Shown: positions 17,545-27,542 of the stretch, piece by piece
How positions within the stretch are numbered: the stretch's first letter is position 1
Layout: every line of letters starts with the position of its first letter
NCBI GenBank assembly: GCA_006738865.1
Contig: AP019701.1
Coordinates: forward strand, 2,042,001 to 2,106,000
Origin: Allostella sp. ATCC 35155
GTDB lineage: Bacteria > Pseudomonadota > Alphaproteobacteria > ATCC43930 > Allostellaceae
Direction: 5' to 3'
DNA length: 64,000 nucleotides
Made by a program: the position numbers and the translations under genes
The notes under the pieces: model-generated
Seen by the model: the letters and a program-made list of their open reading frames with translations, nothing else
What the model was told of the DNA's origin: nothing
Database searches by the model: none

Positions 17545-18900
17545 ATGCCAGCGACTGCCATGGGCCGGAGAGGGATCCTCCGCACCGCCGGCGGGCTCGC
17601 CCTCGGGTCGCTCGCGGCGCCGTTCGTGCGCGGCGCCCACGCGGCCGGCGGACTGTCGGTGGCGCTCTGGCAACATCCCGTTCCCGGTGCCGACGCGGCC
17701 GTCCGGCGGGTGATCGCGGACTGGGCCGAGGCCAGCCGGATCGACGTCCGGATCGACTTCATCACGGCGGACGCGGACAGGATCCGCCAGCCGGCCCGGG
17801 CCGAGGCGCGGGCACGGGTCGGCCATGACCTCGTCGCCCACCCCGGGTGGCAGATCGCCGTCCATCACCGACAGCTGGAGCCGCTCGACGAACTCGTCGC
17901 CGATATCGAGGCCGAGCACGGTCCCGTCGGGGAGCCTGCGGCCTCGCTCGCCCGCATCGACGGTATCTGGCGCGGCGTGCCGACGGCGATCGGCGCCCAT
18001 GCCTTTCCGATGATCTCCCGCCTCGACCTCTATCGGCGGCACCTCGATCTCGACCTGCGGCAGGTGTTTCCGCCCGATCCCGCCGGTCGCCGGGAGGAGT
18101 GGGTGGGTGCGTGGACGTGGGAGGCCTTCTTTGCCCATGCCGCTCTGCTGCGGGATGCCGGATGCCCCTTCGTCGCGCCGTTGGGGGCGGCCGCGGCCGC
18201 CCAGAACTGGCTGGCGCCGCTGTTCCTGGCTTTCGGGTCCGTCCTCGTCACCGCCCGCGGAGAGATCGCCGTCGACAGCGAGGCGACGCGGGCGGCGCTC
18301 GAATATCTCGTCCGGCTGGTGCGGAGCATGCCCGAGGGCATCGAGCGGTGGGACGGCGGGGAGAGCGATCGCCGCCTGAGCGGCGGCAGGGCCGCCACGA
18401 TCGTCGATCGTCCGGTGATCCGCGTCCCGAACGGTGAAGGTTCGTCGGACCCGCAGGGGGCAGAGTTCTGGCATCACGGATTGCCACGGGGCCCGGGCGG
18501 GCGCTATCGCGCGGTCATGCCCTTCGCGTTCGGCATCTGGGAGTTCGCGACGAACAAGGCCGCCGCCCGCGCGCTCGCGCGCCATCTCGCGCGGGGCGAG
18601 GTGGTCCGGTCCTTGGCTGCCGCGGCCGCGGGACACGACTTGCCGCAACTGGCGTCCCTGGGCGGGCCGGAGGGAAGGCCGACCGTCGCGATACCGGCAG
18701 GGCCGCTCGCGAACTACCCGATCGGGGGAGACGAAATGGCCATCGTCCCAGGCTACCCCGCGCCGGCCAGGATAGCGGCGACGATCTTCGAGCAGCGCCT
18801 GATCGGGCAGCTTGCCGTCCGCGCGATCGATCCTGACGGAGGGGTGGAGCAGGCCGTCGCCTGGGCCCGGCGCGAACTCGAAGCCTATATTTCGGGATGA
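17545..18900 (+). CDS. Family 1 extracellular solute-binding protein, first paralogue
   Basis: A 451-residue periplasmic ligand-binding protein for a sugar-type ABC importer. The N-terminus has a twin-arginine-like signal (GRRGILR, residues 7-13), a hydrophobic stretch, and APFVRGAHAAG at the cleavage region. It is a diverged duplicate of the next gene: 'APFVRGAHAAG', 'VPGA', 'ID.IT' and the C-terminal 'A.WA..ELE' register line up. Its sequence is richer in Arg/Ala, and the Tat motif lacks the usual Ser/Thr before RR. The start at 17545 follows GGGAGGACGAGGA; an upstream in-frame start (17449) would bury the signal peptide. Confidence 0.82.
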   Translation: MPATAMGRRGILRTAGGLALGSLAAPFVRGAHAAGGLSVALWQHPVPGADAAVRRVIADWAEASRIDVRIDFITADADRIRQPARAEARARVGHDLVAHPGWQIAVHHRQLEPLDELVADIEAEHGPVGEPAASLARIDGIWRGVPTAIGAHAFPMISRLDLYRRHLDLDLRQVFPPDPAGRREEWVGAWTWEAFFAHAALLRDAGCPFVAPLGAAAAAQNWLAPLFLAFGSVLVTARGEIAVDSEATRAALEYLVRLVRSMPEGIERWDGGESDRRLSGGRAATIVDRPVIRVPNGEGSSDPQGAEFWHHGLPRGPGGRYRAVMPFAFGIWEFATNKAAARALARHLARGEVVRSLAAAAAGHDLPQLASLGGPEGRPTVAIPAGPLANYPIGGDEMAIVPGYPAPARIAATIFEQRLIGQLAVRAIDPDGGVEQAVAWARRELEAYISG

Positions 18901-19054
18901 CATCCCGACTGGTGGAAATCGCTTGAGCGTCCGCCGGGATCGGGCCACAGTAACTGCCACAAAAACGAGTCCATTCGCCACCTCCGGGTGAGCGGAAAGG
19001 ACGCAACTCTGTCTCGACAGCAGAGCCGCGGAGACAAGCAGTGGAGGAAATGGA

Positions 19055-20395
19055 ATGAACCGAACAAGAGTGTCCCGTCGTGGAGTGCTGAAGGGAGCGG
19101 CCGCCGTCTCGGTCGTCGGACTGAGCGCTCCGTTCGTGCGCGGAGCCCATGCCGCTGGCAAGCTCGCGGTGGGCTTCTGGGATCACTGGGTTCCCGGCGC
19201 CAACAGCGCGCTGACGAAGCTCTGCGAGGAGTGGGCGGCAAAGGAGAAGGTCGACCTCACGATCGACTACATCACCTCGCAGGGGAACAAGAACCTCCTG
19301 ACGATCGCCGCCGAATCCCAGGCGCGCTCCGGCCACGACATCCTGGCGTTCCCGACCTGGCAGCCGGCCGATCAGGCCAAGAATCTCGAGCCGGTCGACG
19401 ACATCATGACCGAGCTCATCAAGCAGAACGGTGCGGTCAACGGCACCGTCGAGTATCTCGGGCGCTCGGGCGGCAAGTGGGTTGCGGTGCCGGCGACGGC
19501 GGGCAGCCAGATCAAGGGGCCGTGCTCGCGCATGGACCTGCTGAAGCAGCATGCCGGCATCGACATCCAGGCGATGTACGCGGCCGGTGGCCCGCCGAAG
19601 GCCGACGCCTGGACGATGGACGCCTTCCTGACGGCGGCCCAGAAGTGCCACAAGGCGGGCGTGCCGTTCGGTGTCGGCCTCGGCCAGACCTCGGACTCGG
19701 TCGACTCCGCGGGCGCGTTCTTCCAGTCCTTCGGCGCCACCCTGATCGACGCCAAGGGCAACATCACCGTCAAGTCCGACGCGACCCGCCAGGCGCTGGA
19801 CTTCTACAAGCGTCTCATCGCGGTTCTGCCGGCGGACGTCTCGGCCTGGGACGACGCGTCGAACAACAAGTGGATCGTGTCGGGCCGCGGCTCGATGATC
19901 ATGAACCCGCCGAGCGCCTGGGCGGTTGCCAAGCGCGATGCCCCGCAGATCGCCGAGCAGCTCTGGACGCACGGCATGCCGTCCGGGCCGAATGGCCGCT
20001 ACGCGCCCTTCCTGCCCTATTTCTGGGGCATCTGGGGCTTCTCGCGGAACAAGACGGCCGCCAAGAGCCTGCTCATGCACATCTCGCAGCCGTCCGCGGC
20101 GGAGAAGATGGTCATCGCGTCCGGCGGCTATGACCTGCCGGCGTTCGAGAAGCTGACGACCTTCAAGACCTGGGCCGAGGTCGGTCCGCCGAAGGGCACC
20201 CTCTACCACTACCCGAACCCGCACAACCATCAGACCCTGTCGATCGCCGCCGCGCCGGCGCCGCCCAAGATCGCGGCGCAGATCTACACGCAGGCGACCA
20301 TGACCAAGATGGCGGTCCGGCACGCTCAGGGTGAGGCGATGGAGAAGACCCTCGCCTGGGCGGAGTCCGAACTCGAAGGCTTCTCCCGCAGCTAG
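19055..20395 (+). CDS. Family 1 extracellular solute-binding protein, second paralogue
   Basis: A 446-residue binding protein, likely the main ligand receptor of the importer encoded downstream. The signal contains a good Tat motif, SRRGVLK (7-13), with cleavage after AHA near residue 33, so it is probably exported folded. The mature part starts KLAVGFWDHWVPGAN and has the alternating alpha/beta lobes of CUT1 receptors. AGGAAATGG precedes the ATG. A 106-base gap with a stem-loop separates it from the first permease gene, a common way to make more receptor than permease. The ligand cannot be read from sequence. Confidence 0.9.
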   Translation: MNRTRVSRRGVLKGAAAVSVVGLSAPFVRGAHAAGKLAVGFWDHWVPGANSALTKLCEEWAAKEKVDLTIDYITSQGNKNLLTIAAESQARSGHDILAFPTWQPADQAKNLEPVDDIMTELIKQNGAVNGTVEYLGRSGGKWVAVPATAGSQIKGPCSRMDLLKQHAGIDIQAMYAAGGPPKADAWTMDAFLTAAQKCHKAGVPFGVGLGQTSDSVDSAGAFFQSFGATLIDAKGNITVKSDATRQALDFYKRLIAVLPADVSAWDDASNNKWIVSGRGSMIMNPPSAWAVAKRDAPQIAEQLWTHGMPSGPNGRYAPFLPYFWGIWGFSRNKTAAKSLLMHISQPSAAEKMVIASGGYDLPAFEKLTTFKTWAEVGPPKGTLYHYPNPHNHQTLSIAAAPAPPKIAAQIYTQATMTKMAVRHAQGEAMEKTLAWAESELEGFSRS

Positions 20396-20413
20396 CTGCC
20401 GCGGGGACCGGTC

Positions 20414-20430
20414 CGACGGCGGCGCCGTCG
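20414..20430 (+). other. Intercistronic stem-loop after binding-protein gene
   Basis: CGACGGC (20414-20420) pairs with GCCGTCG (20424-20430) across a GGC loop, 19 bases after the binding-protein stop. Such hairpins often protect the upstream mRNA and partly attenuate the permease genes. No T-run is present. Confidence 0.42.
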
Positions 20431-20501
20431 TCCTCACAACCGAGGGCGGCGGCGCCGTTGCCGCAACAGAGTGTTCGATCCGAGTTCGAGAGGTATTGCC
20501 G

Positions 20502-21431
20502 ATGGTCGATGCGGCAACCGGAACAATGGGCGTGGGAACGCGAGCCGCGGCTCGCCGTCGACCCGGGCTTTTCCAGCGGAAGTCCACCATCGCTTTCCTG
20601 ATGGCGTTGCCGCTGATCCTGATCATCGCGCTGCTGGTGCTCTACCCGGCGCTCTACTCGATGCACCTTGCGACGCTGAACAAGTCGATGGAGCGTTTCG
20701 TCGGCTTGGGGAACTTCGAGTTCCTGTTCAAGCGCGAGACGTTCTGGATGGTCGTCCAGCAATCGTGCATCTTCGCGATCACCGCGGTGCTGTTCAAGGC
20801 ACTGATCGGCCTGTTCGTGGCCCATTTCGTCCATGCCATTCCGAACAAGGGCCAGCGCAAGTGGCGCGGCATGCTGCTGGTGCCGTGGGTCATCCCGCCC
20901 GCCATGTCGACGCTCGCCTGGTTCTGGCTGTTCGACCCGTCCTACAGCGCCTTCAACTGGCTATTCGCCCTGGTCGGGATCGATCCGGTACCATGGCTGG
21001 GCGATGCCTACTGGGCGCGCTTCTCGGTCATCCTGGTCAATGTCTGGTACGGCGCGCCGTTCTTCATGATCATGTATCTGGCGGCCCTGAAGTCGGTGCC
21101 CGAACAGCTCTACGAGGCCGCCTCGATCGACGGCGCCAACTGGTGGCAGCGGCTGTGGTACGTCACGCTGCCGATGATGCGGAACATCATCCTGATCACG
21201 GTGCTGTTCTCGACCATCGTCACCTTCGCCAATTTCGACATCGTCCGGGTGCTGACGGCCGGCGGGCCGATCGACCAGACCCACGTCTTCGCCACCTGGG
21301 CCTTCAAGCTCGGCATCGAGGGCGGCGACATTCCGCTCGGCGCGAGCGTCTCGCTCTTCATGCTGCCCATCCTGGGGTTGGGCGCGATCTTCATCCTGCG
21401 GGACATCAACAAGCGGGGGAACGAAGCCTGA
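20502..21431 (+). CDS. ABC sugar transporter permease, MalF/UgpA type
   Basis: A 309-residue inner-membrane subunit with about six transmembrane helices, the first at roughly residues 28-50. The cytoplasmic EAA loop reads EQLYEAASIDGANWWQRLWYVTLPMM and docks on the ATPase. Ending NKRGNEA, it overlaps the second permease by one base (TGATG). The start at 20502 follows GAGAGG; longer readings pass through the stem-loop region and lack family similarity. Confidence 0.92.
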   Translation: MVDAATGTMGVGTRAAARRRPGLFQRKSTIAFLMALPLILIIALLVLYPALYSMHLATLNKSMERFVGLGNFEFLFKRETFWMVVQQSCIFAITAVLFKALIGLFVAHFVHAIPNKGQRKWRGMLLVPWVIPPAMSTLAWFWLFDPSYSAFNWLFALVGIDPVPWLGDAYWARFSVILVNVWYGAPFFMIMYLAALKSVPEQLYEAASIDGANWWQRLWYVTLPMMRNIILITVLFSTIVTFANFDIVRVLTAGGPIDQTHVFATWAFKLGIEGGDIPLGASVSLFMLPILGLGAIFILRDINKRGNEA

Positions 21432-22345
21432 TGGCCACCGCAGTTCTTCATGATCGTGGCGGACCGAGCCGACCGGTCCGCTACGGCAGCATCAGCCGGT
21501 CGCGCAAGCGCGCCCTGGTCTGGTCCTATGTGTTCCTGGTGATCTTCGCGATCTTCTTCCTGATGCCGCCCGTCTACATGTTCATCACGTCGCTGAAGAC
21601 CTCGCAGGAGATCTCGGCGGCGACGAACCCGTGGTGGGTCTTCGATCCGACGCTCGCCAACTACATCGAGCTGCTCAGTTCGAACCAGTACCTGACCTTC
21701 TTCAAGAACTCCGCGATCATCTCGATCGCGGTCGTCATCATCACGATGTGCGTCAGCATCCCGGCGGCCTTCGCGCTGTCGCGGATGAAGTTCTGGGGGT
21801 CGACGACGCTCGCGACCGGTGTCTTCCTCACCTATCTCATCCCGGAAACGCTGCTCTTCATCCCGTTGTTCAAGACGTTCGCCTTCGTCTACGAATACAC
21901 GGGCATCCAGCTCATCAACAACTGGTGGGTTCTGCTCTTTCTCTACCCGACGCTGACGGTGCCGTTCTGCACCTGGATCATGATCGGCTACTTTGCCTCG
22001 ATTCCGAAGGAACTGGACGAGGCGGCGATCATCGACGGGGCGAGCTACGTCCAGACCCTCACCCGGATCTTCATTCCGGTCGCCCTGCCGGGGATCATCG
22101 CCGCGACGATCTTCGCCTTCACGGTGTCGTGGGCGCAGTTCCTCTATCCGCTCGCCTTCACGACCTCGACGGACCAACTCGTGCTGCCGGTCGGCATCAT
22201 CACGACGCTGATCAAGGGAGACGTGTTCAACTGGGGCCAGATCATGACGGGAGCCTTGCTCGGGGCGGCCCCGCCGTTGATCATCTACGCGTTCCTCATG
22301 GACTACTACATCGCCGGCCTGACGGCGGGCGCCACCAAGGGCTGA
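21431..22345 (+). CDS. ABC sugar transporter permease, MalG/UgpE type
   Basis: A 304-residue partner permease with an N-terminal cytoplasmic segment, a first helix at about 29-52, and the MalG-type EAA loop [30 protein letters not shown]. The second half carries the usual '[11 protein letters not shown]' helix. It would form a heterodimeric pore with the preceding permease. The ATG shares a base with the upstream TGA, indicating translational coupling. Confidence 0.92.
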   Translation: MATAVLHDRGGPSRPVRYGSISRSRKRALVWSYVFLVIFAIFFLMPPVYMFITSLKTSQEISAATNPWWVFDPTLANYIELLSSNQYLTFFKNSAIISIAVVIITMCVSIPAAFALSRMKFWGSTTLATGVFLTYLIPETLLFIPLFKTFAFVYEYTGIQLINNWWVLLFLYPTLTVPFCTWIMIGYFASIPKELDEAAIIDGASYVQTLTRIFIPVALPGIIAATIFAFTVSWAQFLYPLAFTTSTDQLVLPVGIITTLIKGDVFNWGQIMTGALLGAAPPLIIYAFLMDYYIAGLTAGATKG

Positions 22346-22380
22346 CATCGGCCGCGCGAACAGGAGAGGGGAGAGGCTGT

Positions 22381-23475
22381 ATGGCCCAGGTTACGTTGCG
22401 CAAGGTCGTCAAGAAGTACGACGACACGCTGGCGGTGCGCGGCATCGACCTCGACATCGCGGACAAGGAGTTCGTGGTGCTGGTCGGCCCGTCCGGCTGC
22501 GGCAAGTCGACCACGTTGCGGATGATCGCCGGCCTGGAGGAGATCTCCGACGGCGACATCGCCATCGGCGGCACCATCGTCAACGACGTGCCGCCGAAGG
22601 ACCGGGACATCGCGATGGTGTTCCAGAACTATGCGCTCTATCCGCACATGACCGTCCACGAGAACATGTCCTTCGGCCTGCGCCTGAAGAAGGTGGCGAA
22701 GGACGAGATCAAGCGGCGGGTCGAGAATGCGGCGCGCATCCTCGACATCACCGAGCTTTTGGCGCGCAAGCCCAAGCAGCTCTCCGGCGGCCAGCGGCAG
22801 CGCGTGGCGATGGGACGCGCCATCGTCCGCGACCCCAAGGTGTTCCTGTTCGACGAGCCGCTCTCGAACCTCGACGCCAAGCTGCGCGTGCAGATGCGCA
22901 CCGAGATCAAGAAGGTCCATCAGAAGGTCCGCACAACGACCGTCTACGTCACCCACGACCAGGTCGAAGCGATGACCCTGGCCGATCGGGTCGTCGTCAT
23001 GAACGGCGGCCTGATCGAGCAGGTCGGCGCACCGAACGACCTCTACCATGCGCCGACGACCAAGTTCGTCGCCGGGTTCATCGGCTCGCCGTCGATGAAC
23101 TTCATCCCCTGCCGGCTGGAGGAAGCGTCCGGCGCGCTGATCGCGCGCATGGGCGAGGTCTCGCTGCCGCTGCCCGAGGCACGGACCGCGCGCTACAAGC
23201 CCTATGTCGGCAAGGAGGTGCTGTTCGGCCTGCGGCCGGAGCACATGACCGAGCGCCGACCCTACGCCACCGGGCAGCCGCAGGACTTCTCCGTGACCGT
23301 CGACGTCGTCGAGCCGATGGGCATGGAGACGCTGCTCTACTTCCGGATCAACGGTGTCGAGGTGGCGGCCCGCGTCGAGCCGACCTCGGCGGTGGCCTCG
23401 GGCGAGGTGATGCCGCTTGCCGCCGACCTCGCACATATGCATCTGATCGACCCAGCGACGGACAAGGTCGTCTGA
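22381..23475 (+). CDS. ABC transporter ATP-binding protein, UgpC/MalK type
   Basis: A 364-residue ATPase that powers the importer. It has the Walker [10 protein letters not shown] (36-44), Q-loop [11 protein letters not shown], signature [14 protein letters not shown], Walker [16 protein letters not shown] and H-loop VTHDQ. A C-terminal OB-type regulatory domain begins near residue 240 ([18 protein letters not shown]). This MalK/MsmX/UgpC architecture is standard for CUT1 importers. No regulator gene or glycoside hydrolase accompanies the cassette, so the ligand stays open. Confidence 0.93.
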   Translation: MAQVTLRKVVKKYDDTLAVRGIDLDIADKEFVVLVGPSGCGKSTTLRMIAGLEEISDGDIAIGGTIVNDVPPKDRDIAMVFQNYALYPHMTVHENMSFGLRLKKVAKDEIKRRVENAARILDITELLARKPKQLSGGQRQRVAMGRAIVRDPKVFLFDEPLSNLDAKLRVQMRTEIKKVHQKVRTTTVYVTHDQVEAMTLADRVVVMNGGLIEQVGAPNDLYHAPTTKFVAGFIGSPSMNFIPCRLEEASGALIARMGEVSLPLPEARTARYKPYVGKEVLFGLRPEHMTERRPYATGQPQDFSVTVDVVEPMGMETLLYFRINGVEVAARVEPTSAVASGEVMPLAADLAHMHLIDPATDKVV

Positions 23476-23494
23476 CGCGGGGATCGGCCCCGCG
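23476..23494 (+). terminator. Stem-loop after the transporter ATPase gene
   Basis: CGCGGGG (23476-23482) and CCCCGCG (23488-23494) form a perfect 7-bp stem with a 5-base loop, starting immediately after the TGA. It is terminator-like, but no T-run follows. Confidence 0.4.
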
Positions 23495-23527
23495 CGGGCG
23501 CCGGCCTGTGCCGTCGACGATGCCGCG

Positions 23528-24448
23528 GTGACCGACCCTACACCCTTCGAACAGACGATCTATGTTCCCGCCGACGGCTTCCTCCCCCAACTCCTCACCG
23601 AGTTGGGGGAGGGGGCGTCGGTCGTCGGCGATCTCGTCGCCGCACCCGGGCCGGCGCGTGCGGCGGCCTGGGCGCGGAACATCTGGCACGAGCCCATGCT
23701 GCATCCGATCGCGTCGATCGGTGATGCGGCGCGCCGGCTGCGGGCGATCCAGCGCAACTGGCATCTCCATCCGATCGGCCATTTCCGCCGCGCCGAGCTG
23801 ATCCGGGAGAAGCTGCCGCCGGTCGCCGCGCGCCCGCTGGTCTTTCCCGATCCGCCGCCTGCGGCACCGCTCGGCAGCTGGACCCTGCTCGATCCCGGCA
23901 CGATGCTGGCGGCGCCGCGCTGCTCCAGCCCCGTACCGGATGGCGAGTGGCGTTTCGTCGAGGATCGGACCGCGCCGCCCAGCCGCGCCTACCTCAAACT
24001 CTGGGAGGCCCTGACGCGGCTCGGCCGGGGCCCTGGTCCCGGCGAACGCTGCGTCGATCTCGGCGCCAGCCCCGGCGGCTGGACCTGGGTGATCCAGCGG
24101 CTGGGCGCCCGGGTGACCGCGGTCGACAAGGCGCCGCTCGCGCCGTCGGTGGCGGCGCTCCCGGGGGTGGACTGGCTCGGCGCCAGCGCCTTTTCGCTCG
24201 ATCCCGGTCAGGTTGGGCCGGTCGACTGGCTGTTCTCGGACGTCATCTGCTATCCGGCCCGCCTGCTGGCGCTGGTGCGGCGTTGGCTGGCGGCCGGCAT
24301 GGCGCGCAACTTCGTCTGCACCATCAAGTTCCAGGGTGAAACCGACCACGAGACGGCGGCGGCCTTCGCCGCCATTCCGGGGGGGCGGCTGATGCACCTC
24401 TCGCAGAACAAGCACGAGCTGACCTGGACCCTGCTGGAGGCAGGCTAG
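23528..24448 (+). CDS. RlmM-like SAM-dependent RNA methyltransferase, GTG start
   Basis: This 306-residue protein resembles the RlmM/FtsJ group that 2'-O-methylates 23S rRNA (C2498 in E. coli). The SAM-binding motif is CVDLGASPGGWTW. The K-D-K-E catalytic set can be placed as Lys in AYLKLWEA, Asp in FSDVIC, Lys in TIKFQG and Glu in KHELTW. The N-terminal third is a THUMP-like extension typical of RlmM rather than RlmE. A perfect 13-bp palindrome (23581-23612) is translated in frame in this N-terminal part. It precedes recO by six bases. Confidence 0.8.
   Translation: MTDPTPFEQTIYVPADGFLPQLLTELGEGASVVGDLVAAPGPARAAAWARNIWHEPMLHPIASIGDAARRLRAIQRNWHLHPIGHFRRAELIREKLPPVAARPLVFPDPPPAAPLGSWTLLDPGTMLAAPRCSSPVPDGEWRFVEDRTAPPSRAYLKLWEALTRLGRGPGPGERCVDLGASPGGWTWVIQRLGARVTAVDKAPLAPSVAALPGVDWLGASAFSLDPGQVGPVDWLFSDVICYPARLLALVRRWLAAGMARNFVCTIKFQGETDHETAAAFAAIPGGRLMHLSQNKHELTWTLLEAG
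23581..23612 (+). repeat. Perfect 13-bp palindrome inside coding sequence
   Basis: CCTCCCCCAACTC (23581-23593) is perfectly complementary to 23600-23612 with a 6-base loop CTCACC. It encodes roughly LPQLLTELGEG near residues 19-28 of the methyltransferase. It could be a strong mRNA hairpin near the start of translation or a mobile palindromic repeat that landed in frame. Confidence 0.75.
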
Positions 24449-24454
24449 GCGGCA

Positions 24455-25231
24455 ATGGAGTGGGCCGAGGACGCCTTCGTCCTGGTCGCCCGCCGGCTCG
24501 GCGAGGCCGATGCCGTGGCGTCGGTCCTGACGCGCGGCCACGGCCGCTGCGCCGGCCTGGTACGCGGCGGCGCCGGACGGCGGCAGGGACCGGTGCTGCA
24601 GCCCGGCAACCGCATTGCCGCGCGCTGGCGGGCGCGTCTCGACGATCAGCTCGGAACGCTGGTCGTCGAGCTGGTCCGTGGCCATGCCGCGCGGCTGATG
24701 GGCGATCCGGATCGGCTGGCGGCGCTCGTCTCGGCCGTCGCCGTGCTCGAGGCGGCCCTGCCCGAGCGCGAGCCGCACCCGCGCGCCTTCGACGGGCTGG
24801 ACGCGCTGCTGCAGCGCCTGGAGGGCGATGCCGCCTGGGGCGCGGCCTATGTGCGCTGGGAGGTCGATCTGCTGGCCGAGCTGGGCTTCGGTCTCGACCT
24901 CTCGCGCTGTGCCGTGACGGGGGCGGAGGAGGGGTTGGTCTGGGTTTCGCCCCGGACGGGCCGCGCGGTGTCGGAGGCGGCCGGTGCGCCCTATGCCGGC
25001 CGGCTGCTGCGCCTTCCGGCGTTCGTGCTGGCGGACGGGCCGGCCGCCCCGGCGGACCTCGCGGACGGCCTGCGCCTCTCGGGCCATTTCCTCGAAGGAC
25101 ACGTCTTCGCCGCCACGGGACGCGGCGGCGCGCCGGCCGCAAGAGGTCGCCTCGTTGACCGGATCGCGCGACTGGCTACTATGGGCGGCGGCGACAGGCC
25201 GCCGGCCCCACCAGATATTCGAGAATCATGA
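24455..25231 (+). CDS. recO: DNA repair protein RecO
   Basis: RecO loads RecA on SSB-coated DNA together with RecR. The 258-residue product has an N-terminal OB fold ([35 protein letters not shown]) and a helical C-terminal domain ([25 protein letters not shown]). The zinc-finger cysteines seen in many RecO proteins are reduced to one in this region, as often in Alphaproteobacteria. Its TGA overlaps the parC ATG (ATGA). It is separated from era by about 7 kb of inserted genes. Confidence 0.9.
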   Translation: MEWAEDAFVLVARRLGEADAVASVLTRGHGRCAGLVRGGAGRRQGPVLQPGNRIAARWRARLDDQLGTLVVELVRGHAARLMGDPDRLAALVSAVAVLEAALPEREPHPRAFDGLDALLQRLEGDAAWGAAYVRWEVDLLAELGFGLDLSRCAVTGAEEGLVWVSPRTGRAVSEAAGAPYAGRLLRLPAFVLADGPAAPADLADGLRLSGHFLEGHVFAATGRGGAPAARGRLVDRIARLATMGGGDRPPAPPDIRES

Positions 25232-27441
25232 CGGACACTTCCGAGATCCGCGACGTCGCGCTGGTCGATGCGCTGGGGGAGCGCTACCTCTCCTATGCGC
25301 TTTCGACCATCATGGCGCGGTCCCTGCCGGACGTGCGCGACGGCCTGAAGCCGGTGCACCGCCGGCTGCTCTTCGCGATGCGGCAACTCCGTCTCGACCC
25401 GGCGACCAGCCCGAAGAAGTCGGCGCGCGTCGTCGGCGACGTCATCGGCAAGTTCCATCCCCACGGCGACCAGTCGGTCTATGACGCGCTGGTACGGCTC
25501 GCGCAGGACTTCGCCGCCCGCTATCCGCTGGTCGACGGCCAGGGCAATTTCGGCAACATCGACGGCGATGGCGCCGCGGCGATGCGCTACACCGAGGCGC
25601 GCCTGACCGAGGTGGCCCAGGCGCTGCTCGCCGGCATCGACGAGGATGCGGTCGATTTCCGTCCCACCTATGACGGCGAGGGCGAGGAGCCGGTGGTCCT
25701 GCCGGCGCGCTTCCCCAACCTGCTCGCCAACGGATCGGCCGGCATCGCGGTCGGCATGGCGACCAGCATCCCGCCGCACAATGCCGGCGAGCTGTGCAGC
25801 GCCCTGCTGGCGATGCTGGAGGAGACGAAGGCGGCGCCCGTCGACCTGCTCGACCATGTGAAGGGCCCCGACTTCCCGACCGGCGGCGTGCTGGTCGAGG
25901 GGCCGGATGCCATCCGCACCGCCTACGAGACCGGGCGCGGCAGCTTTCGCGTCCGCGCCCGCTGGAGCGTCGAGAAGCTCTCGCACGGGCTCTACCAGGT
26001 CATCGTCACCGAGATTCCCTATCAGGTCGCGAAGTCCCGCCTCGTCGAGCGCGTCGCGACGCTGCTGGCGGAGAAGAAGCTGCCGCTGCTGGCCGATGTC
26101 CGCGACGAATCGACCGAGGACGTCCGCCTCGTGCTCGAGCCGAAGAACCGCACCGTCGACCCGGCCGTGCTGATGGAGGCGCTGTTCCGCGCGACCGAAC
26201 TCGAGGCGCGCATCGGGCTCAACATGAACGTGCTGGACGCCCAGGGCGTGCCGCGCGTCATGAGCCTGAAGGAGGTCCTGCAGGCCTTCCTCGACCATCG
26301 GCACGAGGTGCTGGTCCGCCGCAGCCGGCATCGCCTCGGCGAGGTCGTGCGCCGGCTCGAGGTGCTCGAAGGCTATCTCGTCGCCTTCCTCAACATCGAC
26401 GAGGTCATCCGCATCATCCGCGAGGAGGATGATCCGAAGGCCGAGATGATCCGGCGCTGGGCGCTGAGCGAGGTTCAGGTCGAGGCCATCCTCAACCTGC
26501 GGCTGCGGGCGCTGCGCCGGCTCGAGGAGATCGAGATCCGCCGCGAGCGCGACAAGCTCGCGGCCGAGCAGGCCGGCCTGCAGAGCCTGTTGGAGAGCGA
26601 GCGCAAGCGCTGGCGCGCGATCGGCCGTGAGATCAAGGAGATCGGCGACGCGTTCGGCGGCGATACCTCACTCGGACGGCGGCGCACCACGATCGAGGCG
26701 GCGCCGCTGGTCGCCGAGATGCCGCCCGAGGCCATGGTGGAGCGCGAGCCGATCACCCTCCTGCTGTCGGAGAAGGGCTGGGTCCGCGCCGTTCGCGGCC
26801 ACGTCGATTCCGATGCCGACGTGAAGTACAAGGACGGTGATCGCGGCCGCTTCCTCGTCCAGGCCGAGACGACCGACCGCATCCTCCTCTTCGCGACCAA
26901 CGGCCGCTTCTACACCCTGCCGGCCGACAAGCTGCCGCGGGGGCGGGGCTTCGGCGAGCCGATCCGCCTGATGATCGACCTGCCCAACGACCATGACGTG
27001 GTGACGCTGTTCCCGCACCGGCCGGGGCGCAGGTTGCTGATCGCGGCGAGCGACGGCCGCGGCTTCCTCGTCGAGGAGAACGAGACCCTGGCCCAGACGC
27101 GCGCCGGTCGCCAGGTCCTCAACGTGTCGGGCGCGGTCGAGGCCAAGGTCTGCGTGCCGGCCGCGGGCGACCATGTCGCGATCGTCGGCGACAATCGCCG
27201 CCTGCTGGTCTTCAAGCTGGAGGAGGTGCCGACGCTGGCCCGCGGCCGCGGCGTCATCCTGCAGAAGTACAAGGATGGCGGCCTGGCGGACGTCAAGGTC
27301 TTCGCCCGTGTCGACGGCCTCACCTGGCGGATCGGCGAGCGCACGCGCACGGAGACGGATCTCGAACCCTGGCTCGGCGCCCGCGCCACCGCCGGCCGCC
27401 TGCCGCCGAACGGCTTCCCGAAGAACCAGAAGTTCGGGTGA
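25228..27441 (+). CDS. parC: DNA topoisomerase IV subunit A
   Basis: ParC is the DNA-cleaving subunit of topoisomerase IV, which decatenates daughter chromosomes with ParE. The 737-residue protein has [18 protein letters not shown], a winged-helix domain with active-site Tyr121 ([11 protein letters not shown]), the tower and coiled-coil region (about 420-480), and a short set of C-terminal beta-pinwheel repeats. That shorter C-terminal part separates it from GyrA. In the quinolone-determining loop [10 protein letters not shown], Gln82 sits where E. coli ParC has Ser80. The recO–parC order is alphaproteobacterial. Confidence 0.95.
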   Translation: MTDTSEIRDVALVDALGERYLSYALSTIMARSLPDVRDGLKPVHRRLLFAMRQLRLDPATSPKKSARVVGDVIGKFHPHGDQSVYDALVRLAQDFAARYPLVDGQGNFGNIDGDGAAAMRYTEARLTEVAQALLAGIDEDAVDFRPTYDGEGEEPVVLPARFPNLLANGSAGIAVGMATSIPPHNAGELCSALLAMLEETKAAPVDLLDHVKGPDFPTGGVLVEGPDAIRTAYETGRGSFRVRARWSVEKLSHGLYQVIVTEIPYQVAKSRLVERVATLLAEKKLPLLADVRDESTEDVRLVLEPKNRTVDPAVLMEALFRATELEARIGLNMNVLDAQGVPRVMSLKEVLQAFLDHRHEVLVRRSRHRLGEVVRRLEVLEGYLVAFLNIDEVIRIIREEDDPKAEMIRRWALSEVQVEAILNLRLRALRRLEEIEIRRERDKLAAEQAGLQSLLESERKRWRAIGREIKEIGDAFGGDTSLGRRRTTIEAAPLVAEMPPEAMVEREPITLLLSEKGWVRAVRGHVDSDADVKYKDGDRGRFLVQAETTDRILLFATNGRFYTLPADKLPRGRGFGEPIRLMIDLPNDHDVVTLFPHRPGRRLLIAASDGRGFLVEENETLAQTRAGRQVLNVSGAVEAKVCVPAAGDHVAIVGDNRRLLVFKLEEVPTLARGRGVILQKYKDGGLADVKVFARVDGLTWRIGERTRTETDLEPWLGARATAGRLPPNGFPKNQKFG

Positions 27442-27542
27442 GGTCGCCGCTGCAGCGTGGCGCCACCGTGCCCATCGAGCAGGATTCCCACCATGCGCTG
27501 TCGCGCCGCGGAATCGGCCCGGGCGGCGGATCTCCGGCGACC

